A DNA stretch of 64,000 nt from Herbiconiux sp. VKM Ac-1786 (GTDB taxonomy: Bacteria; Actinomycetota; Actinomycetes; Actinomycetales; Microbacteriaceae). Below the pieces are notes generated by a model that was not told where the DNA came from, ran no database searches, and worked only from the letters and a program-made list of their open reading frames with translations. Within the stretch, counting starts at the first letter, position 1. Each line of letters begins with the position of its first letter. Both the position numbers and the translations under genes were made by a program. Positions 16,005 to 25,442 of this stretch are shown piece after piece. The DNA lies in contig NZ_JADKSG010000001.1 in assembly GCF_015350805.1 (NCBI RefSeq), positions 1,410,413 to 1,474,412 on the forward strand, given 5' to 3'.

Positions 16005-17972
16005 GTGCTGAGAGTCGTCCGCGTATCAGGCCCCGCCGTGCTGGTGGTGGCCGCCTTCGCGGCCCTGCTGATCGCCCTCGCCATCGGCGGCGGCGCCGCA
16101 CCGCAGCTGCTCGAGGATCCCGGGCCCGTCGTGCGCTTCGGGCTGCCGATCACCTCGACGCTCGTCAACATCTCGGCCGCCGGCATGATCGGGGCCATCG
16201 GCCTGGTCGTCTTCGCCCTCCCGCCGTCGAGCCCGGCCTGGGGACGTGCCCTCGACGTCGCCGCCGCATCCGCCGGGCTGTTCACCGTCGCGGCGGCGCT
16301 GACCGGCTTCTTCAGCTACCTCAGCGTGACCGCCCGCGCCCTCAGCTTCGACGACGCCTTCAGCCAGGGCCTCGGGCAGTTCCTCACCCAGATCGAGCTC
16401 GGCCAGGCCTGGCTGCAGACCACGCTGCTCGGAGCCGTCGTCACCGTGCTCTGCTTCGCGGTGCGCAACCACACGGCGCTGGTGTTCGTCGGCCTGCTCG
16501 CCGTCGTCTGCCTGGTGCCGATGGCCCAGCAGGGCCATGCCGCGGGGGTCGACGGCCACGACGCCGCCATCACGGCGCTCGGCCTGCACCTCATCTTCGC
16601 CGCCGCCTGGCTCGGCGGGCTCGTCGTCATCGTGCTGCTCAGCCGCCAGCTCACCACCCCGGTGCTCGTCGACGTCGTCGCGCGCTACTCCACGGTGGCC
16701 ATCGTCTGCTTCATCGTGGTGGCCGCGTCGGGCTACGTGAGCGCCGAGCTGCGGGTCGGGTCGCTCGACCGGCTCCTGACGCCGTACGGAGTGCTGGTGC
16801 TGGTCAAGGTGGGTGCGCTGCTCGCGCTCGGCCTGATCGGCGCCCTGCACCGCCGCTACGTCATCGGCAAGCTCGGCACCACCGAGCGTCGGCGGCACTT
16901 CTGGTGGCTCGTCGTCGCCGAGCTCGGCTTCATGGGCATCGCCACCGGCTTCGCCGCCGCCCTCGCCCGCACCGCCACCCCGGTGCCGCAGGAGGTGCCC
17001 GAGACCCAGACCGCCGCGCAGATCCTGAGCGGTGAGAAGCTGCCGCCCGAGCTGACGGTCACCAATTTTCTCACCCAGTGGAACTTCGACCTGATCTGGG
17101 TGCTCGTCTGCGCCTTCGCGATCTTCTTCTACATCGCGGGCGTGCTGCGCCTGCGCCGCCGCGGCGACCGCTGGCCCTGGTACCGCACGGTGCTCTGGAT
17201 CGCGGGCATCCTGCTGCTGTTCTACGTCACCAACGGCGGCCTGAACGTCTACGAGAAGTTCCTGTTCAGCGTGCACATGTTCGGGCACATGACGCTGAGC
17301 ATGATGGTGCCGCTGCTGCTCGTGCCGGCCGCCCCCGTGACCCTCGTGCTGCGCGCCGTGAAGAAGCGCACCGACGGCAGCCGGGGCGTGCGCGAGTGGG
17401 TGCTGCTCGCGGTGCACTCCAAGGTCGCCACGGTCATCGCCAATCCGGTCGTGGCCGGCGTGCTGTTCGCCACCAGCCTCGTCACCTTCTACTACACCCC
17501 GCTGTTCCGCTGGGCCACCGAGAACCACTTCGGTCACGAGTGGATGATCGTGCACTTCCTGATCGTCGGCTACCTCTTCGTGCAGGCCCTGATCGGCGTC
17601 GACCCGGTGCCGTACAAGCTGCCCTACCCGTTCCGGCTGCTGCTGCTGCTCGGCACCATGGCGTTCCACGCCTTCTTCGGCCTCGCGCTGATGGAGGGCA
17701 CCGGCCTCCTGCTCGCCGACTGGTTCGGCGCCACCGGTCGCGACTGGGGCCCGAGCGCGCTGCAGGACCAGCAGAACGGCGGCGGCATCGCCTGGAGCAT
17801 CGGCGAGATCCCGACGTTCACCCTCGCCCTGATCGTCGCGATCCAGTGGAGCCGCGTCGACAAGAAGGAGACGAAGCGGCGCGACCGCAACGCCGACCGC
17901 ACGAACGAGGCCGAGCTCGGCGAGTACAACGCGATGCTCGAGCGCCTGGCCGAGAAGGACACGGCCCGCTAG
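16005..17972 (+). CDS. CopD-CtaG fusion: copper transport / cytochrome c oxidase assembly
   Basis: A 655-residue polytopic protein. The N-terminal half (about 1-330) is a CopD-like copper-resistance domain with conserved HGHD-type residues (QQGHAAGVDGHDAAI). The C-terminal half (about 355-620) is a CtaG_Cox11-like membrane domain with NGGLNVYEKFLFSVHMFGHM and LIGVDPVPYK. Such fusions are common in actinobacteria and are thought to deliver copper to cytochrome c oxidase or across the membrane. The GTG start is leaderless-type: TACAGT ends 6 nt before it. It converges with the next gene over a GC hairpin. Confidence 0.85.
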   Translation: MLRVVRVSGPAVLVVAAFAALLIALAIGGGAAPQLLEDPGPVVRFGLPITSTLVNISAAGMIGAIGLVVFALPPSSPAWGRALDVAAASAGLFTVAAALTGFFSYLSVTARALSFDDAFSQGLGQFLTQIELGQAWLQTTLLGAVVTVLCFAVRNHTALVFVGLLAVVCLVPMAQQGHAAGVDGHDAAITALGLHLIFAAAWLGGLVVIVLLSRQLTTPVLVDVVARYSTVAIVCFIVVAASGYVSAELRVGSLDRLLTPYGVLVLVKVGALLALGLIGALHRRYVIGKLGTTERRRHFWWLVVAELGFMGIATGFAAALARTATPVPQEVPETQTAAQILSGEKLPPELTVTNFLTQWNFDLIWVLVCAFAIFFYIAGVLRLRRRGDRWPWYRTVLWIAGILLLFYVTNGGLNVYEKFLFSVHMFGHMTLSMMVPLLLVPAAPVTLVLRAVKKRTDGSRGVREWVLLAVHSKVATVIANPVVAGVLFATSLVTFYYTPLFRWATENHFGHEWMIVHFLIVGYLFVQALIGVDPVPYKLPYPFRLLLLLGTMAFHAFFGLALMEGTGLLLADWFGATGRDWGPSALQDQQNGGGIAWSIGEIPTFTLALIVAIQWSRVDKKETKRRDRNADRTNEAELGEYNAMLERLAEKDTAR

Positions 17973-17977
17973 AGCGC

Positions 17978-18012
17978 CGCGCCGCGCGCCGCCTGCTCAG
18001 CCGCGCGGCGCG
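17978..18012. terminator. Bidirectional GC hairpin between convergent genes
   Basis: CGCGCCGCGCG (17978-17988) pairs perfectly with CGCGCGGCGCG (18002-18012) around a 13-nt loop. It lies between the convergent CopD-CtaG gene and the unknown gene and includes the latter's stop codon. It can serve both strands; there is no T tract. Confidence 0.5.
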
Positions 18013-19028
18013 AACTGGATGGCGCCGTCGGGCTCGATGTTCAGCGCGAAGGTCACGTCGTAGGGGATCGAGCGGTCGATCGTGGTGACCGTGCCGTCGA
18101 ACAGCGAGCGGATGTCCACCCGCACGTGCGCGCTCCCCGACGCCGTGGGCACCACCCAGCTGTCCTGCCCGGCGATGATCGTCAGCGCGGGGAAGGTCTC
18201 GATCGACCAGTCGGGCTCGGAGACGATCCGGTCGTCGACCTCCAGCCCGAAGGGGCAGCCGGGCGGGTAGAGCAGCGTCTCGGTGGCGCAGTCGGCCAGG
18301 AAGTCGTGCACCGTCGTCTGCACCTCGTCGAGGAAGCGCGTGGTGGGCTGCACGTCGACGATGGCGCTCACCGAGCTGCCGGTGCTGGTGGCGACGAGCT
18401 TCGAGGGGTACGCGCCGAGGTAGTGCGAGGTGTGGCCGAGCACCGTGAGGCTCGGCACCAGCAGGTCGTAGCTGCGGTTCGCCCGGAACGCGCCCGCATC
18501 GCCCGCCGGTACCTGCACGGTGCCGGCGGTGAAGGTGCTGGCGTGCGAGACGGTGACCTCAGCCCGCGCGGTCGGCGAGCGCAGGAACTCCCACTCGGGG
18601 AAGACGAGCCAGCTGCTGCCGGTCTGCACGACATCGAACTCGGTCTGGCCCTCGACCTGCTGCTCGCCCGTTCCGGTGAGCGTGTAGGAGTAGACGATGC
18701 GGTGACGGCCGGGGATGATCTCGGTGTCGCTGACCTCGCTGATGCCCGTGATGCCGCCGAGCGCATCCGGGGTCACCAGGGCCGCCTCGCCGGTGCCGGC
18801 CTCGTCGCCGCTCGTCAGCGCCACCCCGGGGGTCGCCAGCGCGCCGGGCACGTCGTGGTCGGCGAGCGCCTCGAGGTAGACCCGCACGAAGCTGCTGGCG
18901 CTGAACAGCTCACGGTTCAGGATGCCCACGGCCGACACGAGGGCGGCGATCGTGAGCACGAACAGACCCACCCAGATCACGATCGATCGGTGCAGGGCCT
19001 CGCGCCCGTCCACACCTCCCGCATCCAT
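17997..19028 (-). CDS. Membrane-anchored extracytoplasmic protein, unknown function
   Basis: A 343-residue protein with one N-terminal transmembrane helix (about residues 16-38) and a large beta-rich, Thr/Ser/Asp-rich outer domain. It has two cysteines about ten residues apart in CATETLLYPPGC, plausibly a disulfide outside the cell. I recognise no characterised domain. I chose the ATG at 19028 because TAAACT (19040-19035) ends exactly 6 nt before it; a GTG two codons upstream falls inside that spacer. It is divergent from the helicase gene. Confidence 0.7.
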   Translation of the reverse strand: MDAGGVDGREALHRSIVIWVGLFVLTIAALVSAVGILNRELFSASSFVRVYLEALADHDVPGALATPGVALTSGDEAGTGEAALVTPDALGGITGISEVSDTEIIPGRHRIVYSYTLTGTGEQQVEGQTEFDVVQTGSSWLVFPEWEFLRSPTARAEVTVSHASTFTAGTVQVPAGDAGAFRANRSYDLLVPSLTVLGHTSHYLGAYPSKLVATSTGSSVSAIVDVQPTTRFLDEVQTTVHDFLADCATETLLYPPGCPFGLEVDDRIVSEPDWSIETFPALTIIAGQDSWVVPTASGSAHVRVDIRSLFDGTVTTIDRSIPYDVTFALNIEPDGAIQFAPRG

Positions 19029-19085
19029 GTGCACAGTTTAGGCGGGCGCCGGGAGACCGCCCCGGGCGGCGGGTAGATTGGAGGG

Positions 19086-20375
19086 ATGGCCAGGCCCACC
19101 CTCTCCGCCGAGCAGCAGCGCGTCTACGAGCTGATCGAGGGCACCCGCAAGCACGTCTTCGTCACCGGCCGGGCCGGCACGGGCAAGTCGACCCTGCTGA
19201 ACCACCTCTCCTCCACCACCGAGAAGCAGCTCGTCATCTCGGCCCCCACCGGGGTCGCCGCCCTGAACGTCGGCGGTCAGACCATCCACTCGCTCTTCCG
19301 GCTGCCGATCGGGGTCGTCGCCGACAGCGAGATCGAGCAGAACGCCGAGGTGCGCAAGCTGCTGAACACCATCGACACCCTCGTGATCGACGAGGTCTCG
19401 ATGGTGAACGCCGATCTGATGGATGCGATGGACCGGTCGCTCCGGCAGGCGCGAGGGCGCCGGTCGGAGCCGTTCGGCGGCGTGCAGGTCGTGCTCTTCG
19501 GCGACCCCTACCAGCTGGCCCCCGTGCCGGGAGACGGCGAGGAGCGCGCCTACTTCGCCGACCACTACCGCTCGATGTGGTTCTTCGACGCCAAGGTGTG
19601 GGACGAGACGGAGCTCGAGATCGTCGAGCTGACCGAGATCCACCGCCAGCACGACGACGAGTTCAAGCACATGCTGAACGCCGTGCGCTTCGGCATGGTC
19701 ACGAAGGAGATCGCCGACGTGCTGAACGGAACGGGCGCCCGCTCCCCCGCACCCGACTCGGCCATCACCCTGGCCACCCGCAACGACGCCGTCAACCGCA
19801 TCAACCAGACGGCACTCGGCCGGCTGCCGGGCCGGGTGCTCAGCGCCAAGGCCGAGATCAGCGGCGACTTCGGCGGCCGGGCCTACCCGGCCGACCTCAA
19901 CCTCGAGCTCAAGGTGGGCGCGCAGGTGATGTTCCTGCGCAACGACGCCGACCAGCGCTGGGTGAACGGCACGGTCGGCACCGTCACCAAGATCGCCTCC
20001 ACCGTGTGGGTCGAGGTCGACGGCGAGGTGCACGAGGTCGACCCCGTGGCCTGGGAGAAGCACCGCTACTCCTACGCACCCGAGTCGAAGAAGCTCAGCA
20101 AGGAGGTGATCGGCGAGTTCACGCAGTTCCCGCTGCGCCTGGCCTGGGCGGTCACCATCCACAAGTCGCAGGGCCAGACCTACGACGAGGCGGTCGTCGA
20201 CCTCGGCGCCCGCGTGTTCAGCCCGGGCCAGACCTACGTGGCGCTCTCGCGGCTCACCTCGCTCGAGGGGCTCTACCTCACCCGGCCGCTGCGGCCCTCC
20301 GACATCATCGTCGATCCTGCCGTGCAGGCGTTCATGCGCCGCCGTCGCGACGAGGCCGCCGCCGCGCGCGCCTGA
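19086..20375 (+). CDS. PIF1/RecD-like superfamily 1 DNA helicase
   Basis: A 429-residue ATPase. Walker A is VTGRAGTGKST (about residues 26-36), followed by APTGVAALNVGGQTIHS (motif Ia), Walker B LVIDEVSMV, the FGDPYQLAP motif III, and the C-terminal VTIHKSQGQTYD and YVALSRLTSLEGL motifs. These are the SF1B PIF1-family signatures. The protein is compact, with no added nuclease or WYL domain. A role in unwinding DNA structures during replication or repair is inferred from the family. The ATG is leaderless-type (TAGATT at 19074-19079). Confidence 0.9.
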   Translation: MARPTLSAEQQRVYELIEGTRKHVFVTGRAGTGKSTLLNHLSSTTEKQLVISAPTGVAALNVGGQTIHSLFRLPIGVVADSEIEQNAEVRKLLNTIDTLVIDEVSMVNADLMDAMDRSLRQARGRRSEPFGGVQVVLFGDPYQLAPVPGDGEERAYFADHYRSMWFFDAKVWDETELEIVELTEIHRQHDDEFKHMLNAVRFGMVTKEIADVLNGTGARSPAPDSAITLATRNDAVNRINQTALGRLPGRVLSAKAEISGDFGGRAYPADLNLELKVGAQVMFLRNDADQRWVNGTVGTVTKIASTVWVEVDGEVHEVDPVAWEKHRYSYAPESKKLSKEVIGEFTQFPLRLAWAVTIHKSQGQTYDEAVVDLGARVFSPGQTYVALSRLTSLEGLYLTRPLRPSDIIVDPAVQAFMRRRRDEAAAARA

Positions 20376-20454
20376 CCCGCCCCCCTTACTGGGGCAGGGC
20401 CCGGCCCGGCACGGGCGAGGGAGCGCCGATAGCCTTGCGGCGAGGGGGTTCACC

Positions 20455-23403
20455 ATGGCAACTGTGCTGTATCGCATCGGCCGGTTCGCCGCACGACGGA
20501 GCATCGTCGTGATCGTGGGCTGGATCGTGCTGCTCGTGCTCATCGTCGGCGGCGGACAGCTGCTGCAGAAGTCCTTCGCCTCGGCGTTCGAGATCCCGGG
20601 CACCGAGTCGCAGACGGCGATCGATATGCTCGACCAGCGCTTCCCCCAGGCCGCGGGCGGTTCGGTGCGGGTCATCTTCGAGGTGCCGGCGGGGTCGAGC
20701 ATCCAGGACTTCGAGTCGCAGATCGCGGCCGCGGACGCCGCCATGGCGACCTCCCCCGACGTGGTCGGGGTCAGCGGTCCGTTCGACGACGGCGTCACCG
20801 GCCAGGTCTCCGACTCCGGCGACTACGCCGGCCGGCTGGCCTTCAGCACGGTGCAGCTGAAGGTGGCGAGCTCCGACTTCACGGCGGCCGATGCGACGGC
20901 GCTGAAGGCGGCTGCCGAGACGGCTGCGACAGGCGGGATGACCGTCGCGTACTCGGGCCTCACCGACGCCGCCACGGCCGCTGCCGACACCGAGCTGATC
21001 GGCCTCGCCGTCGCCTTCGTGGTGCTGCTGATCACCTTCGGCTCGCTGCTCGCGGCCGGGATGCCGCTGGTGACGGCCGTGATCGGGGTCGCCGTCGCCT
21101 ACTCGCTGATCGTGCTCTCGACCGCCTTCGCCGACGTCTCCTCGACCGCTCCCCTGCTCGCGACGATGCTCGGCCTCGCGGTGGGCATCGACTACGCCCT
21201 GTTCATCGTCTCGCGGCACCGGGCCCAGCTCATCCGGGGGATGGATCCGAAGGAGTCCGCGGCCGTCGCCACCTCCACGGCGGGCAGCGCGGTGGTGTTC
21301 GCCGGGCTCACCGTCGTGATCGCGCTGCTCGGCCTCGCGGTGGTGCAGATCCCCTTCCTGACGGTGATGGGGCTCGGCGCCGCGGTGGCGGTGGTCGTGG
21401 CGGTGCTCGTGGCGCTCACGCTGCTGCCGGCCATCCTGGGCCTGTTCGGGCGGCGGCTGGTGCCCAAGCCCACCTCGCGCTCGGCGAAGCGGGAGCTCGC
21501 GGCCGAGGGCACGCACCGCACCCTCGGGGCGCGCTGGGTCGCGATCGTCACGGCGAAACCGGTGATCACCGTCGCGGTCGTGGTGATCGGTCTCGTGATC
21601 GTCGCGCTGCCCGTCGGCTCGATGCGGCTGACGCTTCCGGATGCGGGCTACAACCCCGAGGGCTCGGTCTCGCGCACCGGCTACGACCTGCTGAACGACG
21701 GTTTCGGGCCCGGGTTCAACGGGCCACTGCTCGTGACGGCCGACGTCTCGACCGTCGCGGCGGCCGAGCTGGGCGACGCGATCAGCGCGTTCGAGAACCG
21801 GTTCAGCGGGCTCGACGACGTGCAGGCGGTGAGCCAGGTGGTGCCGAACGCCACGGCCGACATGCTCATCGTCTCGATCACGCCCGAATCGGCGCCCGAC
21901 AGCGCCGCCACCCAGAACCTGGTGCAGAGCATCCGCTCGGACGAGCCGGCGTTCGCCGAGGCCAACGGCTTCGGCTACCGGGTGACCGGCCAGACCGCCC
22001 TCGGCATCGACGTCTCCGACCGGCTGCAGAGCGCTCTGGTGCCCTACGGCATCGTCGTGGTGGGCCTGTGCATCATCCTGCTCACCATCGTGTTCCGCTC
22101 GCTCGCCGTGCCCGTCACGGCCACCATCGGCTACCTGCTGTCGGTGTTCGCGTCGTTCGGCATCGTCACCGCCGTGTTCGAGTGGGGCTGGCTCGCCGAC
22201 GTGCTCGGCGTCGCGAAGGTCGGGCCGGTGATCAGCTTCTTCCCGATCCTGCTGATGGCCGTGCTGTTCGGGCTGGCGATGGACTACCAGGTGTTCCTGG
22301 TCTCCCGGATGCGCGAGGAGTTCGTCAAGACGGGCGACCCGCACACCGCGGTGCGGCACGGCTTCATCGGCGCCGCGCGCGTCGTGACCGCCGCGGCGCT
22401 GATCATGTTCGCGGTCTTCGCCTCGTTCGTGCCGGGCGGCGGAGCGGTGCTGCAGCCGATCGCGCTGGGACTCGCGGCCGGCGTGTTCATCGACGCCTTC
22501 CTCGTGCGCATGACCTTCATCCCCGCGGTGATGATCCTGCTCGGTCGCTGGGGCTGGGCGCTGCCCGCGTGGCTCGGGCGCATCCTGCCGAACGTCGACC
22601 TCGAGGGCGAGGGCGTGCGCGAGCTGCTCGCCGCCACCGAGTGGCGGCCCCTCGACGAGGCCGGGAGGCCCTACGCCGTGGCCGCCTCGGGCGCCGTCGT
22701 GACCGGGGCGGGAGCCGCGCCCTTCGAGCTGAGCGCCGAGGCGGGCGAGCTCGTGCTCGTCACGGGGGCGTCGTCGACGCATCCCGAGGCGGTGGTGGCC
22801 GCGTTCGCGGGGCGCCAGGAGCTGCGGGGCGGGCACCTGCGGGTGCTCGACCAGCCGCTGCCGTTCCACGCGGCGGCGCTGCGGCGGAGTTCGGTGCTGG
22901 TGCGGCGGCCCGTCGAGGGATCGCCCGGCGATCCGGCCGGGGCGCTGCCGTCCGGAGCCCCCGGGGTGCTCACCCTGCTCGAGCGCGAGCTCGGGGCCGA
23001 GCTCGACGAGCTCTGGGGCGCGCCGGTCGCCGAGGAGTGGCTGCGGAGCCTCGCGGTGGCGACCGCGACCCGGGCGCGGCTCGTGGCGATCGACGCCACG
23101 GGCATCCCGACCCCGCTGCTGCAGCGGGCGCTCGCCGTGCTGCACGACGCCCTGCCGCTCGCCGCGACCCTCGCCGTGGCGCACCACGGGGCGCGCCTCG
23201 AGCTGAGCGGCCGCAGCGTGCGGGTGCTCGAGCTCTCCCCCGCGCCCGTCGGGCTCGAGCTGACGGCGCACCTGCCGGCCAAGGAGCTCGCCGCCCCGGC
23301 GGCGCCCGCCGCGCTCGAGGCCGACCCGGCCGACCCGGCCGACACCGCCGACGACCCGGCCGCCCCCACCGACAGCACCCCCCGAGAAGAAGTGACCGCA
23401 TGA
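20455..23403 (+). CDS. MMPL transporter with C-terminal degenerate ABC-ATPase-like domain
   Basis: A 982-residue protein. Residues 1 to about 715 are a complete MMPL transporter with GIDYALFIVSRHR and AMDYQVFLVSRMREEF signatures. Residues about 735-960 are soluble and follow the layout of an ABC ATPase whose motifs have decayed. GELVLVTGASSTHPEAV (about 764-780) sits where Walker A would be but lacks GKS/T, and ARLVAIDATGI (about 873) resembles Walker B without the catalytic Glu. AVAHHG sits at the H-loop position, and no LSGGQ is seen. The tail is an Asp/Pro/Ala repeat. The stop overlaps the YhgE/Pip gene, implying a joint function. Confidence 0.85.
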   Translation: MATVLYRIGRFAARRSIVVIVGWIVLLVLIVGGGQLLQKSFASAFEIPGTESQTAIDMLDQRFPQAAGGSVRVIFEVPAGSSIQDFESQIAAADAAMATSPDVVGVSGPFDDGVTGQVSDSGDYAGRLAFSTVQLKVASSDFTAADATALKAAAETAATGGMTVAYSGLTDAATAAADTELIGLAVAFVVLLITFGSLLAAGMPLVTAVIGVAVAYSLIVLSTAFADVSSTAPLLATMLGLAVGIDYALFIVSRHRAQLIRGMDPKESAAVATSTAGSAVVFAGLTVVIALLGLAVVQIPFLTVMGLGAAVAVVVAVLVALTLLPAILGLFGRRLVPKPTSRSAKRELAAEGTHRTLGARWVAIVTAKPVITVAVVVIGLVIVALPVGSMRLTLPDAGYNPEGSVSRTGYDLLNDGFGPGFNGPLLVTADVSTVAAAELGDAISAFENRFSGLDDVQAVSQVVPNATADMLIVSITPESAPDSAATQNLVQSIRSDEPAFAEANGFGYRVTGQTALGIDVSDRLQSALVPYGIVVVGLCIILLTIVFRSLAVPVTATIGYLLSVFASFGIVTAVFEWGWLADVLGVAKVGPVISFFPILLMAVLFGLAMDYQVFLVSRMREEFVKTGDPHTAVRHGFIGAARVVTAAALIMFAVFASFVPGGGAVLQPIALGLAAGVFIDAFLVRMTFIPAVMILLGRWGWALPAWLGRILPNVDLEGEGVRELLAATEWRPLDEAGRPYAVAASGAVVTGAGAAPFELSAEAGELVLVTGASSTHPEAVVAAFAGRQELRGGHLRVLDQPLPFHAAALRRSSVLVRRPVEGSPGDPAGALPSGAPGVLTLLERELGAELDELWGAPVAEEWLRSLAVATATRARLVAIDATGIPTPLLQRALAVLHDALPLAATLAVAHHGARLELSGRSVRVLELSPAPVGLELTAHLPAKELAAPAAPAALEADPADPADTADDPAAPTDSTPREEVTA

Positions 23404-25442
23404 CGAGCCTCCGATCCCTCGCGCGCCGCGGCGACACCGCGCCCGTCTCCCCGCTCGGGCGCCGCATCGCCATCGGCCTCGCCGTGCTCACGCCGCTGCT
23501 GATCGCAGGCGTGGCCGTCAGCGCGTTCCAGAGCCCGGCGGACGCCGACACGGGCTCGACCGCCGCCGGGTCGGCCGCGAGCACCGCGCCCCTGCTGCCC
23601 GCCGCCGTGGTGAACGAGGACGAGTACGTCGACGTCACGGCAGCGGACGGGACGACGTCGAAGGCGGTGTTCAGCAAGCTGCTGACCACCGACCTCACCG
23701 ACGGCACCTCGGGCACGGGCTTCAGCTGGACCCTCACCGACGCGAAGACCGCCTCGGCCGGTCTGGCGTCGGGCGACTACGCCGCCGTCGTGACGATCCC
23801 CTCCGACTTCAGTGCGTCGTTCCAGTCGGTCGGCACCGCCACCCCGGCGCAGTCGACGCTGCAGGTGCAGACCAACGCCGGCAGCAGCTACGCGACCCAG
23901 CTGCTCGCGAACGCCCTCTCGACCGACCTCCAGGCGGCCGTCTCCCGGCAGATCACCTCGGGCTACGTCACGAAGTCGCTCGACGCCTTCGGCGACGTGC
24001 GCACGAGTCTGTCGCAGGCGGCGGGCGGTGCGACCCAGATCGCCGGCTACGTCGACCAGGCCGGCACCGGGGCCGACCAGCTCGCCGGCGGCCTGACGAA
24101 GGCGGTCGACGAGGGAGCGGCGCCGCTCACCACGGGCATGCAGCAGCTGTCCTCGGGGCTCGGCACGCTGTCCACCGTCATCGCACCCCTGCCTCAGGTG
24201 GCGGACGGCTTCGCCGAGGCCTCCTCCGGCATCTCGAGCGGCATCTCGTTCCTGAAGACCGTGCTCGACACGGAGACGGCCGCGAGCTACGCCATCGACG
24301 ACCGCCAGAAGGCGCTCGAAGCCGACATCGCCGCCCTGAGCGCCGACGTGCCCACCCTGACGCCCGAGCAGACCCAGGCCCGGCTCGCACAGCTGCAGGA
24401 GACGGCGGCCGGGATCCGGGTCTCGTCGTTCACCGTCACGCTCGCGCTGGGTGCCGACGCCCTGGGCGTCGGGGAGCTCGAGAAGTACTCCACCGAGCTC
24501 AGCGAGGCCCAGTCGGCCTTCGCCGCCGCGACCCCCCTGCTGACGACGGGCATCTCCGGAGCCGCCGGTGCCTCGTCCCAGCTGGCCACGGGCATGGAGT
24601 CGCTGACCGGCGGCCTCCGCGACGCCGCGAAGGGCGCCTCCGACCTCGGCGGCAGCCTGCACCAGCTCAGCACCGCCCCGGAAGAGCTGGCGACCGGCCT
24701 GCAGAAGGGCTCGGACGCCATCCCGGCGTACACCGACGACCAGAAGGCGCAGCTGGCGACCGTCGTCACCCAGCCCATCCTCACGGCGCAGTCGAGCACG
24801 GGGGTCGCCCCCTCCCCCGCCGGTGCGATCGCCGCCGTGGTCATCCCGCTGGCGCTCTGGCTCGGCGCGTTCGCGGTCTACCTCCTGCTCGCACCCTTCA
24901 CGCGCCGGGCGCTCGACTCCACCGCGTCGACCCTCCGGGTCGTCGTCTCCGCACTCGTGCCCGCGGCCGTGCTCGGTCTCGTGCAGGCGGCGGTCGTGGC
25001 CGTGGTGCTGTTCGCGGTGGGGGCCGACCCCGCCCGCCTCGCCGGGAGCATCCTGTTCTCGCTGCTGATGTCGCTCGTGTTCGTCACCCTCCACCAGGGG
25101 CTGATCGCGCTGCTCGGCCAGACGGGGCGGGTGCTCTCGATCGCCCTGCTGGCGGTGCAGGTGGCGGCTGCGGCCGTGATCATCCCGACCGGGTTGAGCT
25201 CGTCGCTCTACACCGGCCTGGCGTCGCTGCTGCCCCTGACGAACGCCATCACCGGGCTGCAGGCGCTGCTCTCCGGCGGGTCGCTCGACACGGTGCTCGG
25301 TGCCGCGGCGGCGCTCGCCGTGTTCGGGCTGATCGGACTCGCCCTCAGCCTGGTGGCCGCCTCGCGGCAGCGCTCGCGCGACGTCGTCGTGGTGACGGCC
25401 CCGCCGGCCCTCGCGGCCGGGCGCCGCACCGCGACCGCCTAG
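23400..25442 (+). CDS. YhgE/Pip-family membrane protein
   Basis: A 680-residue protein. An N-terminal helix (about 22-42) is followed by a long extracytoplasmic region with repeated Gly/Ser/Ala/Leu heptad-like segments (LSQAAGGATQIAGYV, ATGMESLTGGLRDAA), typical of the predicted coiled coils of YhgE/Pip. About six transmembrane helices close the C-terminus (about 470-660), as in ABC-2-type membrane domains. The ATG overlaps the MMPL stop (ATGA). Relatives include the Lactococcus phage infection protein Pip and ESX-associated EsaA. An envelope export complex with the MMPL partner is inferred. Confidence 0.82.
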   Translation: MTSLRSLARRGDTAPVSPLGRRIAIGLAVLTPLLIAGVAVSAFQSPADADTGSTAAGSAASTAPLLPAAVVNEDEYVDVTAADGTTSKAVFSKLLTTDLTDGTSGTGFSWTLTDAKTASAGLASGDYAAVVTIPSDFSASFQSVGTATPAQSTLQVQTNAGSSYATQLLANALSTDLQAAVSRQITSGYVTKSLDAFGDVRTSLSQAAGGATQIAGYVDQAGTGADQLAGGLTKAVDEGAAPLTTGMQQLSSGLGTLSTVIAPLPQVADGFAEASSGISSGISFLKTVLDTETAASYAIDDRQKALEADIAALSADVPTLTPEQTQARLAQLQETAAGIRVSSFTVTLALGADALGVGELEKYSTELSEAQSAFAAATPLLTTGISGAAGASSQLATGMESLTGGLRDAAKGASDLGGSLHQLSTAPEELATGLQKGSDAIPAYTDDQKAQLATVVTQPILTAQSSTGVAPSPAGAIAAVVIPLALWLGAFAVYLLLAPFTRRALDSTASTLRVVVSALVPAAVLGLVQAAVVAVVLFAVGADPARLAGSILFSLLMSLVFVTLHQGLIALLGQTGRVLSIALLAVQVAAAAVIIPTGLSSSLYTGLASLLPLTNAITGLQALLSGGSLDTVLGAAAALAVFGLIGLALSLVAASRQRSRDVVVVTAPPALAAGRRTATA

